DNA from: JAEULH01 sp963789785
GTDB lineage: Bacteria; Pseudomonadota; Alphaproteobacteria; Rhodospirillales; Defluviicoccaceae
DNA length: 64,000 nt
Direction of reading: 5' to 3'
Assembly (NCBI GenBank): GCA_963789785.1
Contig: CAWBNC010000051.1
Span: forward strand, 1 to 64,000
The notes beneath the pieces were generated by a model. The model saw only the letters and a list, made by a program, of their open reading frames with translations. It searched no databases and had not been told where the DNA came from. This document shows, piece by piece, positions 1-11,861 of the stretch; the stretch's first letter is position 1, and every line of letters starts with the position of its first letter. The position numbers and the translations under genes are program-made.

Positions 1-759
1 TTCGCCCAGGTCGCGCGGCGAGAAGGTGCGCGCCTCGGTTTCGGTCAGGGCGAGCTTCTCCTGTTCGCTCACGCGCGGCGGGTTGGCTTCCGCACCAGCC
101 GCAATCGCCGCAAGCTTGTCCGGTCGGCGTCGGTGTAGCGCCTGACGGTCAGGCCCTCACGCAGGTCGTCGAGCGAACGCGCGGAAAGCCACGCCTTGGC
201 GCGATAGCTGGTGAGATACTGGGGATGATCGTCGTTGCCGAGCTCGCGCACGGCGCCGTGACGGATGGTGGCGGCGATCTCGTCTTTGCTTTCCGCGGGC
301 GGCCGGCTCGATCGTCGAACCCGAGCACCCGCCCGGCGCGCGCCGGCGCGGCGGGAAGCTCATGTCGACGGACGGCTCGGTGGCGTCGAGATGGAGACTT
401 GCCTCGGCATCGGCGGCAACCTGCTGCAGCGCGGCGGTGAGATAGTCGAGTTCATCGTTGATCAAGCGGGCGCTGAAAGCGCCGCCGGGCTGGAAGTCGG
501 TGGTCCGCTCGATCGCGATGTGCCGCCGGACCGTGACCAGGATGCCCATGTCGGGCGCCTCATCGAGAATGACCGCGCCGCCCGCGCTTTCTCCCGCGCC
601 CTCGACCGTCATGCCGTCGGTCAGGCGCACGTTGCCGACGAAAACCTCGACGTGCTCCGGCTTGAAGATGGCGAAGGGAAAGAAGAACTCTCGCTGCGTC
701 CCGTCGCCGACGTACTGGACACGCGGCGGGGTGTTGGTGATCTTGATATGCTCTTGCAT
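1..759 (-). CDS. Phage tail-fibre-like protein, N-terminal part (frameshifted, runs off left edge)
   Basis: The first ~135 residues match the N-terminal adhesion domain of T7-type phage tail fibres: an RVQYVGDGTQREFFFPF start and an IFKPEHVEVFVGN segment. A frame change near 300-360 leads to a segment with the tail-fibre motif DDHPQYLTSYRAKAWL. A second change near 115-125 leads to a DKLAAIAAGAEANPPRVSEQ-type segment that also recurs in tail fibres. The ATG at 759 has a good GAGGAG ribosome site. Known role of the family: building or attaching the receptor-binding fibre of a virion, or of a phage-derived particle. No other phage gene is visible on this side, so prophage, remnant or tailocin cannot be told apart. 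The rest of the gene lies outside the window. Confidence 0.7.
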
Positions 760-851
760 GAAATCTCCTCGAGGAATGGCGACAGGGACAATGTGCGGGA
801 CGCCGGGGTCGGCGCAGGGAAACGGTTCTTAATATATTCAGTCTATAGGCA

Positions 852-879
852 TTTATACCTTGTAATCGGTGAGTGTCAA
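852..879 (-). promoter_or_regulatory. Sigma70-type promoter of the tail-fibre gene
   Basis: On the minus strand a perfect TTGACA (879-874) and a TATAAA (857-852) are separated by 16 bases. They lie about 95 bases upstream of the tail-fibre ATG, in an AT-rich stretch that stands out from the GC-rich surroundings. A near-consensus box is unusual for this genome and fits phage-derived DNA. Confidence 0.65.
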
Positions 880-1031
880 GGCGGCGTCAATTGGCCGTTG
901 GCGCGGCCTGCTCGCCGCTCCTCCCCGCGCTAATCTGCAAGGAGATGAAGCTTCGCGCGCGTATTGGCGATAGGATCCGACGCGGCGCGGCGCTTGGGCG
1001 GACAGCCGCCGTAGACGGGAGCAGGCAGAGA

Positions 1032-1639
1032 ATGGTCAAGGTCTACGCCATCGACGGCGTCATTCCGGTGGTCGATCCGAGCGCCTACGTTCATCCTTCC
1101 GCGGTTCTCATCGGCGATGTCTTCGTTGAGGCCGGCTGCTACATCGGCGCCTGTGCGGCGTACGCGGCGATATCGGCCGCATCGTCGTCGGTGAGGGCGC
1201 GAACGTGCAGGATCAGTGCGTGATGCACTGTTTCCCGGAGGCCGAATGCCGGGTCGGACCGTGGGGCCACATCGGCCACGGCGCCGTTCTTCATGGCGCA
1301 GCGGTCGGAGCGCACGCCCTCGTCGGCATGAACGCGGTGCTGATGGACGGCTGCGTCATCGGCGAGGCGGCGTTCGTTGCCGCCATGTCGTTCGTGCCCG
1401 CCGGTTTCGAGGTGCCGCCGCGTTCGCTGGCGGCGGGTGTTCCGGCGAAGGTGCGGCGGCTCCTCAGCGACGAAGAGATCGCCTGGAAGCGTCGCGGCAC
1501 CGAAGAGTATCAACGTATCGCTCGTCGCAGCCGGGAGACGTTGACGGAGGTCGAGGCTCTGAGCGCAGTCGATCGCGATCGCCCGAAGCTGCGGGTCTCG
1601 GTGCATCACCCGCTCCACGTCATGCGCGGCCGCCTGTAG
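1032..1639 (+). CDS. paaY: PaaY-like hexapeptide-repeat protein (gamma-carbonic-anhydrase family), frameshifted
   Basis: The N-terminal part (MVKVYAIDGVIPVVDPSAYV, then HPSAVLIGDV) and the part after 1161 (RGDIGRIVVGEGANVQDQCV) together match PaaY of the phenylacetate degradation cluster. PaaY is a left-handed beta-helix thioesterase-like protein related to gamma-carbonic anhydrases. Hexapeptide repeats (VGPWGHIGHGAVLHGA) and metal-site histidines (MHC, GHIGH) are visible. The frame breaks at about 1161, and adding one T there restores an uninterrupted ~200-residue protein. That points to a homopolymer error rather than a decayed gene. No other paa gene lies in the window, so a generic gamma-CA role is also possible. 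Confidence 0.75.
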
Positions 1640-1746
1640 CTCGGGCCTGCCACTACCTTTGGTTGCTAAAAAATTAACATGAGGCTTTTAGAGACATTGC
1701 CGATGTGTTACTGTCGCTTTGGTTGTTCTACCAAGGTGAGGCAGTC

Positions 1747-4025
1747 GTGCCGTTGCAGCTCCCTTATCCAGCCATCGCCCATGTCGACACCATCAAGGGT
1801 CTCCTGCTTGTCATAGGTCCATCCGGGTTCACCGGCGAGCTTGCCGAGGGCGACGGCGTCGCTGTCGGAGAGGTTCTCGTCACCGGCGCCGACACCAGTG
1901 TGATGATGTCGCTGGCGGGCGGAGCAACTCTGAGCATGGCCGGCAAAGCCGCGCTATCATCCAGCCGCCGGCGGATCCCGAAGGCGGCTCGCTCCACCTC
2001 GTGGTCTTATCCGGCGCCATTGTTCTCGACGCTCCCGCATCCGCTTCAGGCTCTGCGGCGGTTCAGGTCGACACCGCGGCCGCCGGCATTGCCGTCAACG
2101 CCGCCACCGTCGCGATCAGCTACGATCTTGCCTCCGGGCTCAGGGCGGCGCTGATCGGCGCCGCGCCTGACGCCGACGCGGCGGTTTTGATCGTCAACGA
2201 CGGCGGAGCCTATGCGCTTCACCCAGGATCGCCGGCGGTCGCCATCGAGCACTGGTCGGACCCGGCCCAGCCGTTGTCGGAGGTTCCCGCGGATGGACTT
2301 CCGGACTGGATGCCGGTCATGGCGGCAATCCATGCGGGACCGCCGGACAACGCCGATCTCACGGCGGCTACCGGGTTCGCGGCTGGAGACGCGGGCCAAG
2401 GTGGCGAGGATACGGCCGGGGCCGATACGCCAGCCGATGACGCGCCGGATTTTTCAACCGGCGCCGGCATGCCCGACGCGGGCGACGTCTCGTTCGTCTT
2501 TCCCCAGGCGGCGGCGCGGGGAATGGCCGATCATGCGCCCGCCGGTGCGCCGGCTCCGGCCCTGGACGGCGCGCACGACTTCTCGGCGCCGGTGGTTGCC
2601 GCGGCCGCGCCGTCGGCACGGCCGTTCGCGTTCGCGGCTCCGGACCACGGGCTCGACGCTCTGATCGGTCTGCAGCATCCAGTCCAGGCCGAGCCGCCGC
2701 TCCCGCCGCGCCCGCCCGGACCGCCGCAGCTGCGGGGCTGGGAGCCTACCGGCCATGTCTGGGATTACGAGGGGTCCGCATGGGTCTCGGGCGGCGATCG
2801 CGAGTGGCCGTCGCATCCCGATCGGCCGCTGGACGAGATCAGGCCGGTCGAGGGCGGAAGCATGGCCGCTCTCGCGCCATTTGAGACGTGGCCGGACAAG
2901 CTCGAAAGCTTTCTCGGCCTATCGGATCAGACGCTGAGAACGCTCGTCGACGGCGTCAGCGCCCACGACGGGTCGGCGATCCGGACCTCGATGGTGTTGC
3001 ACGCCGGCCAGACGCTGGTCTTTGACGTTCTGTTCGACGCGTTCGACAAGCTGCCGGCCAACGATTTCGCCGCCTTCACGGTCGCCGACGGCCATCACGG
3101 CGAAGCCTTCGTCCTCTCAAGCGCCGCCGCGGTCGGGGACATGGGCGCGACGCCGTGGCAGAGCCTTGAGTACACGGTCGGGGCCACCGGCCGCTACAGC
3201 ATCGGTTTTGTCGTCATCAACGATTTCCTGCCGAAAGCGCCGTCGCACCTCTACGTCGACAACCTGCGCGATCACATCAGTGCCGACGGACTGACGTTGA
3301 TCGGCGGCGAGGACGACGGGTTCGGCGGCCACTTCGCGCTGTTCGAACCGGCGAAGCCCGCGCCGGAGCCGTCGGTCGGCGAGCTGATCGCCGGCTTCGA
3401 CGAGCGGGTCGCCTACGGCGAGTCCACCGGTCGGATCGAGTTCGTGTCGCGCTTCGATGAGCCGGACGGGGACCACGGGGTATTCAGCGCGACCGAAGGC
3501 AAAGCCATGGCCGTCCTCCATGCCTATGGCGCCTCCGAAAACGGGATCGAGCGGTTTCTCGGCCTGCAGCCGCCGCCGGGCGCGCCCATCGCCATGCCTT
3601 TCGACATCGACGGGACCGCGCCCGCGTTCGGCGCGGCGACGCGGCTGTCGGTCGCGGTCGCGGCCGGCGACCGGATCTCGTTCGACTGGCTGTTCGACGC
3701 GGGCGATGCGGTACCGGACAACGACTTCGCCGTCTTCACGGTCGCCGACGCCGCCGGTTCCACGGTCTTCAAGCTGGCCGACGTCCGGACCACCGGCGAT
3801 GCCGGCGCCAGCGGCTGGCACACCTCCGTTTTTACCACGGCCGAGGATGCCGACCTCACCGTCGGCTTCGCCGTTCTCAACGACCGCGCCGCCGGCTACG
3901 CCAGCGACACCGAAAACTCGCGCCTGCTGGTCGACAACGTCCGCCTCAACCGCGACTTCACCGACGGCTACCAGACCGTCGACCTGCTGGAACCGGGCGC
4001 GCTGGCGACGCTGCCGGTGGGGTAG
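1747..4025 (+). CDS. FecR-type protein with duplicated C-terminal beta domain (frameshifted near 1950)
   Basis: The first ~100 residues resemble the FecR-like module that opens many large exported or retained surface proteins (GELAEGDGVAVGEVLVTGAD, then a glycine/leucine-rich SMAGKA segment). The frame changes near 1950 and continues IIQPPADPEGGSLHLVVLSG. A low-complexity Ala/Asp/Pro linker follows. The C-terminal half holds two copies of a ~150-residue domain (about 2857-3277 and 3478-3960). Each has an FxGLxxxxLxxL-like opening, a FDxLFDAxDxxPxNDFAxFTVAD core and a LLVDNVR-like end. The GTG at 1747 follows AAGGTGAG; an upstream GTG at 1705 is possible. No signal peptide is clear. Role unknown; a cell-surface protein is inferred from the domain types only. 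Confidence 0.6.
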
Positions 4026-4062
4026 GCGGTGACCGGAAAAGCTTGCGCGCCGAAGGACAACG

Positions 4063-4082
4063 CTGGGCGCGAAAGCGCCCAG
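4063..4082. terminator. Hairpin between two convergent transcripts
   Basis: An 8-bp perfect stem (CTGGGCGC / GCGCCCAG) closed by a GAAA tetraloop lies between the end of the FecR-type gene and the 3' end of tRNA-Val. It has no T-run on either side. A bidirectional terminator is inferred from position and symmetry. Confidence 0.45.
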
Positions 4083-4090
4083 TACGGCGA

Positions 4091-4165
4091 TGGTGGGCGC
4101 GGCAGGGATTGAACCTGCGACCCCTGCCGTGTGAAGGCAGTGCTCTCCCGCTGAGCTACGCGCCC
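4091..4165 (-). tRNA. tRNA-Val (CAC)
   Basis: Read on the minus strand, the sequence folds as a complete cloverleaf. It has a 7-bp acceptor stem (GGGCGCG pairing with CGCGCCC), a D arm with AGCTCAGCGGGAGAGC, an anticodon stem CTGCC/GGCAG with loop TTCACAC (anticodon CAC, reading GUG), and a T arm with GGTTCAATCC. The 3' CCA is encoded (4093-4091). The A at the discriminator position is at 4094. Confidence 0.93.
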
Positions 4166-4186
4166 TGTTGAACGGGTCGCGGCCAT

Positions 4187-4915
4187 TTAAGAAGGGGTGC
4201 GCGATGCTGTCAAGGAACCCCGGTCATGCTCGGTCGTGCTCATCGCCGCATCGAGCGCAGCTATGCTGGCCGGGAGGTCGGCGAAGTCGTCGATGACCAG
4301 ATCGGCGCCCAGCGCCGCCGCCGGAACGGCGGTATAGCCGCCGGCGCGGACGATGACCGGCAGGCCCGCGGCACGGGCGGCGGCGACATCGTTGCCGCTG
4401 TCGCCGACCATGACGGCCCGCGACGGGTCGGCGCCGAGGCGGCCGAGCACGGCGAAGACCATGGCCGGATCCGGCTTCTGCGCACCGGGAACGCTGTCGC
4501 CGCCGATGACGGCGGCGAAGTACGCGTCGAGGTCGAGCGCCTGCAGCACCGTCCAGGTCGCCCGTTCCGGCTTGTTGGTGCAGATGCCGAGTTTCAGCCC
4601 GGCACTCCGCAGGGCCGCCAGCGTCTCCGGGACGCCTTCGACCGGCCGCGTCTCGTCGGCTGCGTGCGCCACATACAGCGCGACGAAACGCCGCGTCAGC
4701 TCGCGGTTTGCAGCGCCGGCGGCCTCACCCGTGGCGGCGAAGGCGCGCTCCACGAGCTTCGCCGCGCCGTCGCCGATCATCGCCGCGACCTCGGGCAGGG
4801 CGAGCGGACGCCGCCCCTCGGCCGCAAGCAGACGGTTCAGCGCTGTCCGCAGGTCAGGGGCGCTGTCGATCAGGGTGCCGTCGAGATCGAAGACGACGCT
4901 GGTGATCGTTTTCAT
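4187..4915 (-). CDS. gph: Phosphoglycolate phosphatase (HAD family)
   Basis: A 242-residue HAD-superfamily phosphatase. The nucleophile motif DLDGT starts at residue 10 (D10 nucleophile, D12 acid/base). Motif II is the ICTNK region, and motif III/IV is the GDSGNDVAAARAAG region. The length and cap match Gph, which dephosphorylates 2-phosphoglycolate formed by DNA 3'-phosphoglycolate repair or by RubisCO oxygenation. It starts divergently from glmU, with tRNA-Val just downstream. Other HAD phosphatases are close, so substrate assignment is by similarity only. Confidence 0.85.
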   Translation of the reverse strand: MKTITSVVFDLDGTLIDSAPDLRTALNRLLAAEGRRPLALPEVAAMIGDGAAKLVERAFAATGEAAGAANRELTRRFVALYVAHAADETRPVEGVPETLAALRSAGLKLGICTNKPERATWTVLQALDLDAYFAAVIGGDSVPGAQKPDPAMVFAVLGRLGADPSRAVMVGDSGNDVAAARAAGLPVIVRAGGYTAVPAAALGADLVIDDFADLPASIAALDAAMSTTEHDRGSLTASRTPS

Positions 4916-5076
4916 CCGCTGCGGCCTTCTCCCGTGGCCCTACCGGCTCTTGAGATGAAGCCCGAACTTGGCGAACAAGGCCGGGCATGGCAAGTTCATG
5001 CCGTTTCCGTCATATTACCGCGTCTATTTTACCGTGCCGTCATTGCCCCCGCGCAGCCCAGCAAGGCCAGTTTTCC

Positions 5077-6465
5077 ATGACCACTCCACTCGCCATTGTC
5101 GTCCTCGCCGCCGGTCTCGGCACCCGGATGAAGTCGTTACGGCCGAAGGTCCTGCACCCTATCGCCGGCCGGCCGATGGTCCGCCATGTTCTGGAGACGC
5201 TGGAGCGGCTCGGCCCCGACCGGCTGGTGGTCGTAATCGGCGCCGAAATGGCGGCGGTCAGCGACATCGTCCAGCCGCATCCGACCGTCGTCCAGAGCGA
5301 GCGGCTCGGCACCGGGCACGCGGTCATGGCCGCTAGCGCGGCCCTGGCCGGCTTCGACGGCGATGTCCTGATCGCCTACGCCGACACGCCCCTGATCAGC
5401 GCCGAGACCTTCCGCCGGGTGCTCGCCGCCCGTCGCGCAACGCCGCAGCCGGCGGTCGTCGTCCTCGGCTTTCGTCCCGCCGATCCCGGCGCCTACGGCC
5501 GGCTGGTCATGGGCGACGACGGCGGCCTCGAAGCGATCGTCGAGGCCAAGGACGCGACGCCGGAACAACGCGCCCTCACCCTGTGCAACTCGGGCATGAT
5601 GGTGGTCTGCGGCCGCCGCCTGCCGGGCCTTCTCGCCCGCATCGGCAACGACAACGCCAACGGCGAGTACTACCTCACCGATCTCGTTCACCTGGCGCGG
5701 AGCGAGGGTCTGCCGTGCGCCGTGGTCGAAGGCGACGCCGCCGAACTGATCGGGGTCAACTCGCGCGCCGATCTCGCCGCGGCCGAGGCCGTCGTCCAGA
5801 TCGGGCTGCGGGCCCGGGCGATGGCCGAAGGCGCGACGCTGATCGATCCGGCGAGCGTGTTCTTCAGCTGGGACACGCGGCTGGGTCGCGACGTCACCGT
5901 AGCCCCCTTCGTCACCTTCGGCCCTGGGGTCAGCGTCGGCGATCGTGTCGAGATCCGCTCTTTCTGTCACCTCGAAGGTGCGAACGTGGCCGATGGCGCG
6001 CTGATCGGTCCCTACGCCCGGCTGAGGCCTGGGGCAAAGATCGAGAGCGGCGCCCACATCGGCAACTTCGTCGAAATCAAGAACGCGGTGGTTGAGCCGG
6101 AAGCCAAGGTCAACCACCTGACCTACATCGGCGATGCCAGAATCGGCGCGAAAGCCAACATCGGCGCCGGAACGATCACCTGTAACTACGACGGATTTGC
6201 CAAGTCGCTGACCGATATCGGCGCCGGCGCCTTTATCGGCTCCAACAGCGCGCTGGTCGCGCCGGTGAAAATCGGCGATGGCGCCATCATCGGCGCCGGC
6301 AGCGTAATTGCATCCGACGTGGCGGCCGACGCGCTGGCGCTGACCCGCGCCGGCCATGACGAGCGGCCGGGCTGGGCCAGGGCTTTCCGCGAGCGCAAGC
6401 AGGCGGCCAAGGCCGCGGCCCGCGCCGGCGCAGGGGAACGAGACAAGGTCAAAGGGGGCGTGTGA
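5077..6465 (+). CDS. glmU: Bifunctional GlcNAc-1-P uridyltransferase / GlcN-1-P acetyltransferase
   Basis: A 462-residue protein with the two expected halves. Residues 1-~230 form a nucleotidyltransferase fold with the loop AAGLGTRM at 11-18 followed by RPK (22-24). The C-terminal half is a hexapeptide left-handed beta-helix with HIGNFVEIKN and NHLTYIGDA, the acetyltransferase active site. The reactions are acetylation of GlcN-1-P and then UTP-dependent formation of UDP-GlcNAc, the precursor of peptidoglycan and lipopolysaccharide. The ATG at 5077 begins the conserved MTTPLAIVVLAAG; an upstream in-frame extension to 4987 is not conserved sequence. glmS begins 7 bases downstream, so the pair is surely co-transcribed. 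Confidence 0.96.
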   Translation: MTTPLAIVVLAAGLGTRMKSLRPKVLHPIAGRPMVRHVLETLERLGPDRLVVVIGAEMAAVSDIVQPHPTVVQSERLGTGHAVMAASAALAGFDGDVLIAYADTPLISAETFRRVLAARRATPQPAVVVLGFRPADPGAYGRLVMGDDGGLEAIVEAKDATPEQRALTLCNSGMMVVCGRRLPGLLARIGNDNANGEYYLTDLVHLARSEGLPCAVVEGDAAELIGVNSRADLAAAEAVVQIGLRARAMAEGATLIDPASVFFSWDTRLGRDVTVAPFVTFGPGVSVGDRVEIRSFCHLEGANVADGALIGPYARLRPGAKIESGAHIGNFVEIKNAVVEPEAKVNHLTYIGDARIGAKANIGAGTITCNYDGFAKSLTDIGAGAFIGSNSALVAPVKIGDGAIIGAGSVIASDVAADALALTRAGHDERPGWARAFRERKQAAKAAARAGAGERDKVKGGV

Positions 6466-6472
6466 CCGATAA

Positions 6473-8296
<1,824 letters not shown>

Positions 8297-8320
8297 CCCG
8301 GCCGGTCGTACGGAGATGAG

Positions 8321-9779
8321 ATGACGATGCAGCTGTCCGACCCCGGCCTTCTCCGTGAGCAGTGCTACATCGACGGGACGTGGCGTTCGGCCGCCGACGG
8401 CCGGACATTCGCCGTGAACGATCCCGCCGATGGCGCGGTGATCGCCATGGTTCCGGACATGGGCAACGGCTGAGACCCGTGCCGCCATCGACGCCGCCGA
8501 TCGGGCCTTTCCCGGCTGGCGCATGCAGACGGCCAAGGCGCGTGCCGCAACCTTGCGCCGCTGGTACGAGCTGATCCTCGACCATCAGGAGGATCTTGCC
8601 CGGCTGATGACCGCCGAGCAGGGCAAGCCGCTCGCGGAGTCGCGCGGCGAGATCGCGTATGGCGCCGCCTTCATCGAGTGGTTCGCCGAGGAGGGCAAGC
8701 GGCTCTACGGCGAGATCATCCCGTCCCACGCCGGCGACAAGCGCCTGCTCGTGCTCAAGCAGCCGGTGGGCGTGGCCGCGGCGATCACGCCGTGGAACTT
8801 CCCGATGGCGATGATCACCCGCAAGTGCGCCCCGGCGCTGGCGGCCGGCTGCACCGTCGTGATCAAGCCGGCGGAGGAAACGCCGCTCAGCGCGCTGGCG
8901 CTGGCGTGCTTGCCGAACGCGCCGGCCTGCCGCCGGGGGTGCTCAACATCATTACCGGGGATCCGGCGGCCATCGGCGGCGAACTGACGGCGAACCTCAA
9001 GGTGCGCAAGCTGTCGTTCACCGGCTCGACCGAAGTCGGCAAGCTTCTCTACGCCCAGTGCGCGGCTTCGGTAAAGAAGATCTCGCTCGAGCTCGGCGGC
9101 AACGCCCCGTTCATCGTCTTCGCCGATGCCGATCTCGACGCCGCGGTCGCCGGCGCGATGGCGTCGAAGTTTCGCAACTCGGGGCAGACCTGCGTCTGCG
9201 CCAACCGCTTTCTCGTCCAGGGCGAGGTTTACGACGCGTTTGCGAGCCGCTTTGCCCAGGCAGTCTCGGGTCTCAGCGTCGGTCCCGGCATGCAGCCCGG
9301 CGTCGAGCAGGGGCCGCTGATCAACGCGCAAGGGCTGGAAAAGGTCGAGCGCCTCGTCGCCGACGCCAGGGCTAAGGGGGCACGCGTCGTCATCGGCGGC
9401 GGCCGCGCACGCCTTGGGCGGCACTTTTTACGAGCCGACGGTGCTGGCCGATGTCACCCCGGCGATGGACTGCTTCGCCGAGGAGATCTTCGGCCCGGTC
9501 GCGACCCTGTTCCGCTTCGAGACGGAGGCCGAGGCGGTCGCGCTCGCCAACGACACGCCCTACGGTCTCGCCGGCTACCTCTACAGCCGCGACATCGGCC
9601 GGATCTGGCGCATGGCCGAGGCGCTGGAGTTCGGTATTGTCGGCGTCAACGAAGGCATTATCTCCACCGAACTCGCTCCGTTCGGCGGGATGAAGGAGTT
9701 GGGCATCGGCCGCGAAGGCTCCAGCTACGGCATCGACGAGTTCATCGAGGTCAAGTACGTCTGCCTCGGCGGACTTTGA
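8321..9779 (+). CDS. gabD: NAD(P)-dependent succinate-semialdehyde dehydrogenase-like (GabD family), three frameshifts
   Basis: The pieces in three frames join into one ~485-residue aldehyde dehydrogenase. It starts at the ATG at 8321 (LREQCYIDGTWRSAADGRTF). The cofactor motif is ITPWNFPMAMITRK. The general-base Glu lies in SLELGGNAPF and the nucleophile Cys in SGQTCVCANRF. The C-terminal part has GIVGVNEGIISTELAPFGG, typical of GabD. Frame changes occur near 8468, 8909 and 9405. At 8909 one added G restores ALAVLAERAGLPPGV. The family oxidises succinate semialdehyde to succinate at the end of the GABA pathway. No GABA transaminase is nearby. The gene lies 25 bases after glmS with gor following. 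Confidence 0.8.
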
Positions 9780-9810
9780 GAAGATCAGGATCGACGGCAG
9801 GGAGCCACGG

Positions 9811-11188
9811 ATGCGCCGCTTCGACTACGACCTCGTCACCATCGGCGCCGGTTCCGGCGGCGTCCGCGCCACCCGGCTGGCCGGCGGCTATGGCGCACGG
9901 ACCGCGATCGTCGAGAAGAGCCGCGTCGGCGGCACCTGCGTCATCCGCGGCTGTGTGCCGAAAAAGCTGCTCGTCTACGCCGCGCACTTCGCCGACGACT
10001 TCGAGGACGCGCTCGGCTACGGCTGGCGGTTCGACATGCCGCCGGAGGTCGACTGGGGTATGCTGATCGAGCGCAAGGACGCCGAACTCGACCGTCTGGA
10101 GGGCGTCTACAGGCGCATTCTCCGAGACAACCACGTCGAGCTCATCGAAGGCGCCGGCCGGCTGGCGGATGCCCATACCGTCGAGATCGACGGGCGCAGC
10201 GTCACCGCCGAGAAGATCCTCATCGCCACCGGCGGCTGGCCGACGACGCCGGACATTCCCGGCATCGAGTACGTCATGAGCTCGAACGAGGCGCTCGACA
10301 TGGCCGAGCTGCCGAACCGCCTCGTCATCGTCGGCGGCGGCTACATCGCCGTCGAGTTCGCCGGGATCTACAACGCCGTCGGCGTCGAGGTCACCCAGAT
10401 CATCCGCGCCGCCAACATCCTTCGCGGCTTCGACGAGGACGTGCGGACCTGCCTCGCCGGGGAAATGGAAAAGAAGGGCATCCGCATCCGCCGCGAAGCC
10501 ATGGTCCGTTCCATCGAGCAGAGCCAACGAGGGCTACACGGTCATGCTCGACCACGGCGACGTCATCGCCGCCGACAGGATCCTCTACGCCACCGGTCGC
10601 GCCCCGAATACGCAAGGGCTCGGCCTGGAGGAGGCGGGGGTGGCGCTGAACGGCGTCGGCGCCGTCGCCGTCGATGTCGACAGCCGCAGCGCCGTCGAGA
10701 GCATCTTCGCCATCGGCGATTGCACCGACCGGGTCAACCTGACGCCGGTCGCGATCGCCGAGGGCAGCGCCTTCGCCGAGACCCAGTTCAACGCCAACCC
10801 GATGAAGATGGACTACGGCAATATCCCTTCGGCCGTCTTCAGCCAGCCGCCGGTGGGGTCGGTGGGCCTGAGCGAGGCCGCCGCTCGCAGGCTCGGCCCC
10901 GTCGACATCTACGTCAGCCGCTTCCGGCCGATGAAGCACACGCTGTCGGGCCGCGACGAGATGGCGGTAATGAAGCTCGTCGTCGAGCGCGAGACGGACA
11001 GGGTGCTCGGCTGCCACATGGTCGGCGCCGACGCGCCGGAGATCGTCCAGGGCTTGGCGATCGCGCTCAAGTGCGGCGCGACCAAGGCCCAGTTCGACGC
11101 GACCATCGGCATTCACCCGACGGCGGCCGAGGAGTTCGTGACCATGCGCGAGCGCCGCCCCGACCCCGAGGAGGAGAGCCAGGCCTGA
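9811..11188 (+). CDS. gor: Glutathione reductase (one frameshift near 10528)
   Basis: A flavoprotein disulfide reductase of ~458 residues. It has an N-terminal FAD loop (IGAGSGGVRATRLAGGYG), the redox-active GGTCVIRGCVPKK and a second dinucleotide fold (VIVGGGYIAVEFAG). After the frame change near 10528 it continues with ATGRAPNT, the FAD motif IFAIGDCTDR and the C-terminal HPTAAEEFV carrying the active-site His. The arrangement matches glutathione reductase rather than dihydrolipoamide dehydrogenase. It reduces GSSG with NADPH in the cytosol. It follows the aldehyde dehydrogenase by 31 bases and may share its transcript. Confidence 0.88.
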
Positions 11189-11222
11189 GTGGGAAGAGAC
11201 TGCCTCCAGCTATGATAGCAGC

Positions 11223-11861
11223 CTACTCGGCGGCGTCTGTTGCCTCAGGATAGCTGTCAGAGCGCCAGCGGCGCGTCTGCGCCGTGCCCTTGTCGAATAA
11301 ACCGGCCTGCAACCCCCACGAGTCCCAATCCGGCCGTGACGCCCGGCCGAACATCTCAAGGTACGGTCCCTCGCACAATGCTTCGATACGGTCTGGAATT
11401 TCATCGGGTTTGCGACTGTGTTCTCGTCGGGGCGACACGACGAGTTTACGAACATCCGCATTCAGGCGCTTCGGCTTGCCGCGCGTCGCGAGCAGGCACG
11501 GCTCAGGGTTAGCCCGCGTCCAAAATCCCATACCAGTAAAGAAATTCGATCCACCGTTTCCGGGCTTCAGGGCACCTTTGTTCAGCTTTGCCCAATAGAA
11601 TCCAACAGTTTTGTAAGTAAATCCCCAAGCGCGGATTACATCGAAAGCCTTTTCGAGAAGTGGGTCGGTCGCCCACATCAACAGCACGCAGTTTTCTGCT
11701 GCCCATTCTGACACCGGCAGCTTCTTGATTTCGTCCAGTGTCATGCAGTCATAGTGCGCTTCCGAGCTACGGCCTTTTCCCTTGCGCGAATATGTCGCGA
11801 ACGACCAAGGCGGGTCGGCATAGATCACTTTGTAGCAGTTATTCCGCGGCCAGGATGTCAT
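11223..11861 (-). CDS. MT-A70-family DNA adenine N6-methyltransferase
   Basis: A 212-residue protein with the catalytic motif DPPW at 16-19 (KVIYADPPWSF), followed by the MT-A70 pattern (HYDCMTLDEIKKLPV, LLMWATDPLL, GFYWAKLNKG) and a late NPEPCLLATRGKP segment. This subfamily methylates N6 of adenine in DNA and is common on phages, plasmids and in some type II restriction-modification systems. Its start overlaps the end of the upstream nuclease-like gene by 23 bases, so the two are one transcript. The base composition of both is visibly more AT-rich than the flanks, which suggests acquisition. The target sequence cannot be read from the protein. Confidence 0.82.
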   Translation of the reverse strand: MTSWPRNNCYKVIYADPPWSFATYSRKGKGRSSEAHYDCMTLDEIKKLPVSEWAAENCVLLMWATDPLLEKAFDVIRAWGFTYKTVGFYWAKLNKGALKPGNGGSNFFTGMGFWTRANPEPCLLATRGKPKRLNADVRKLVVSPRREHSRKPDEIPDRIEALCEGPYLEMFGRASRPDWDSWGLQAGLFDKGTAQTRRWRSDSYPEATDAAE

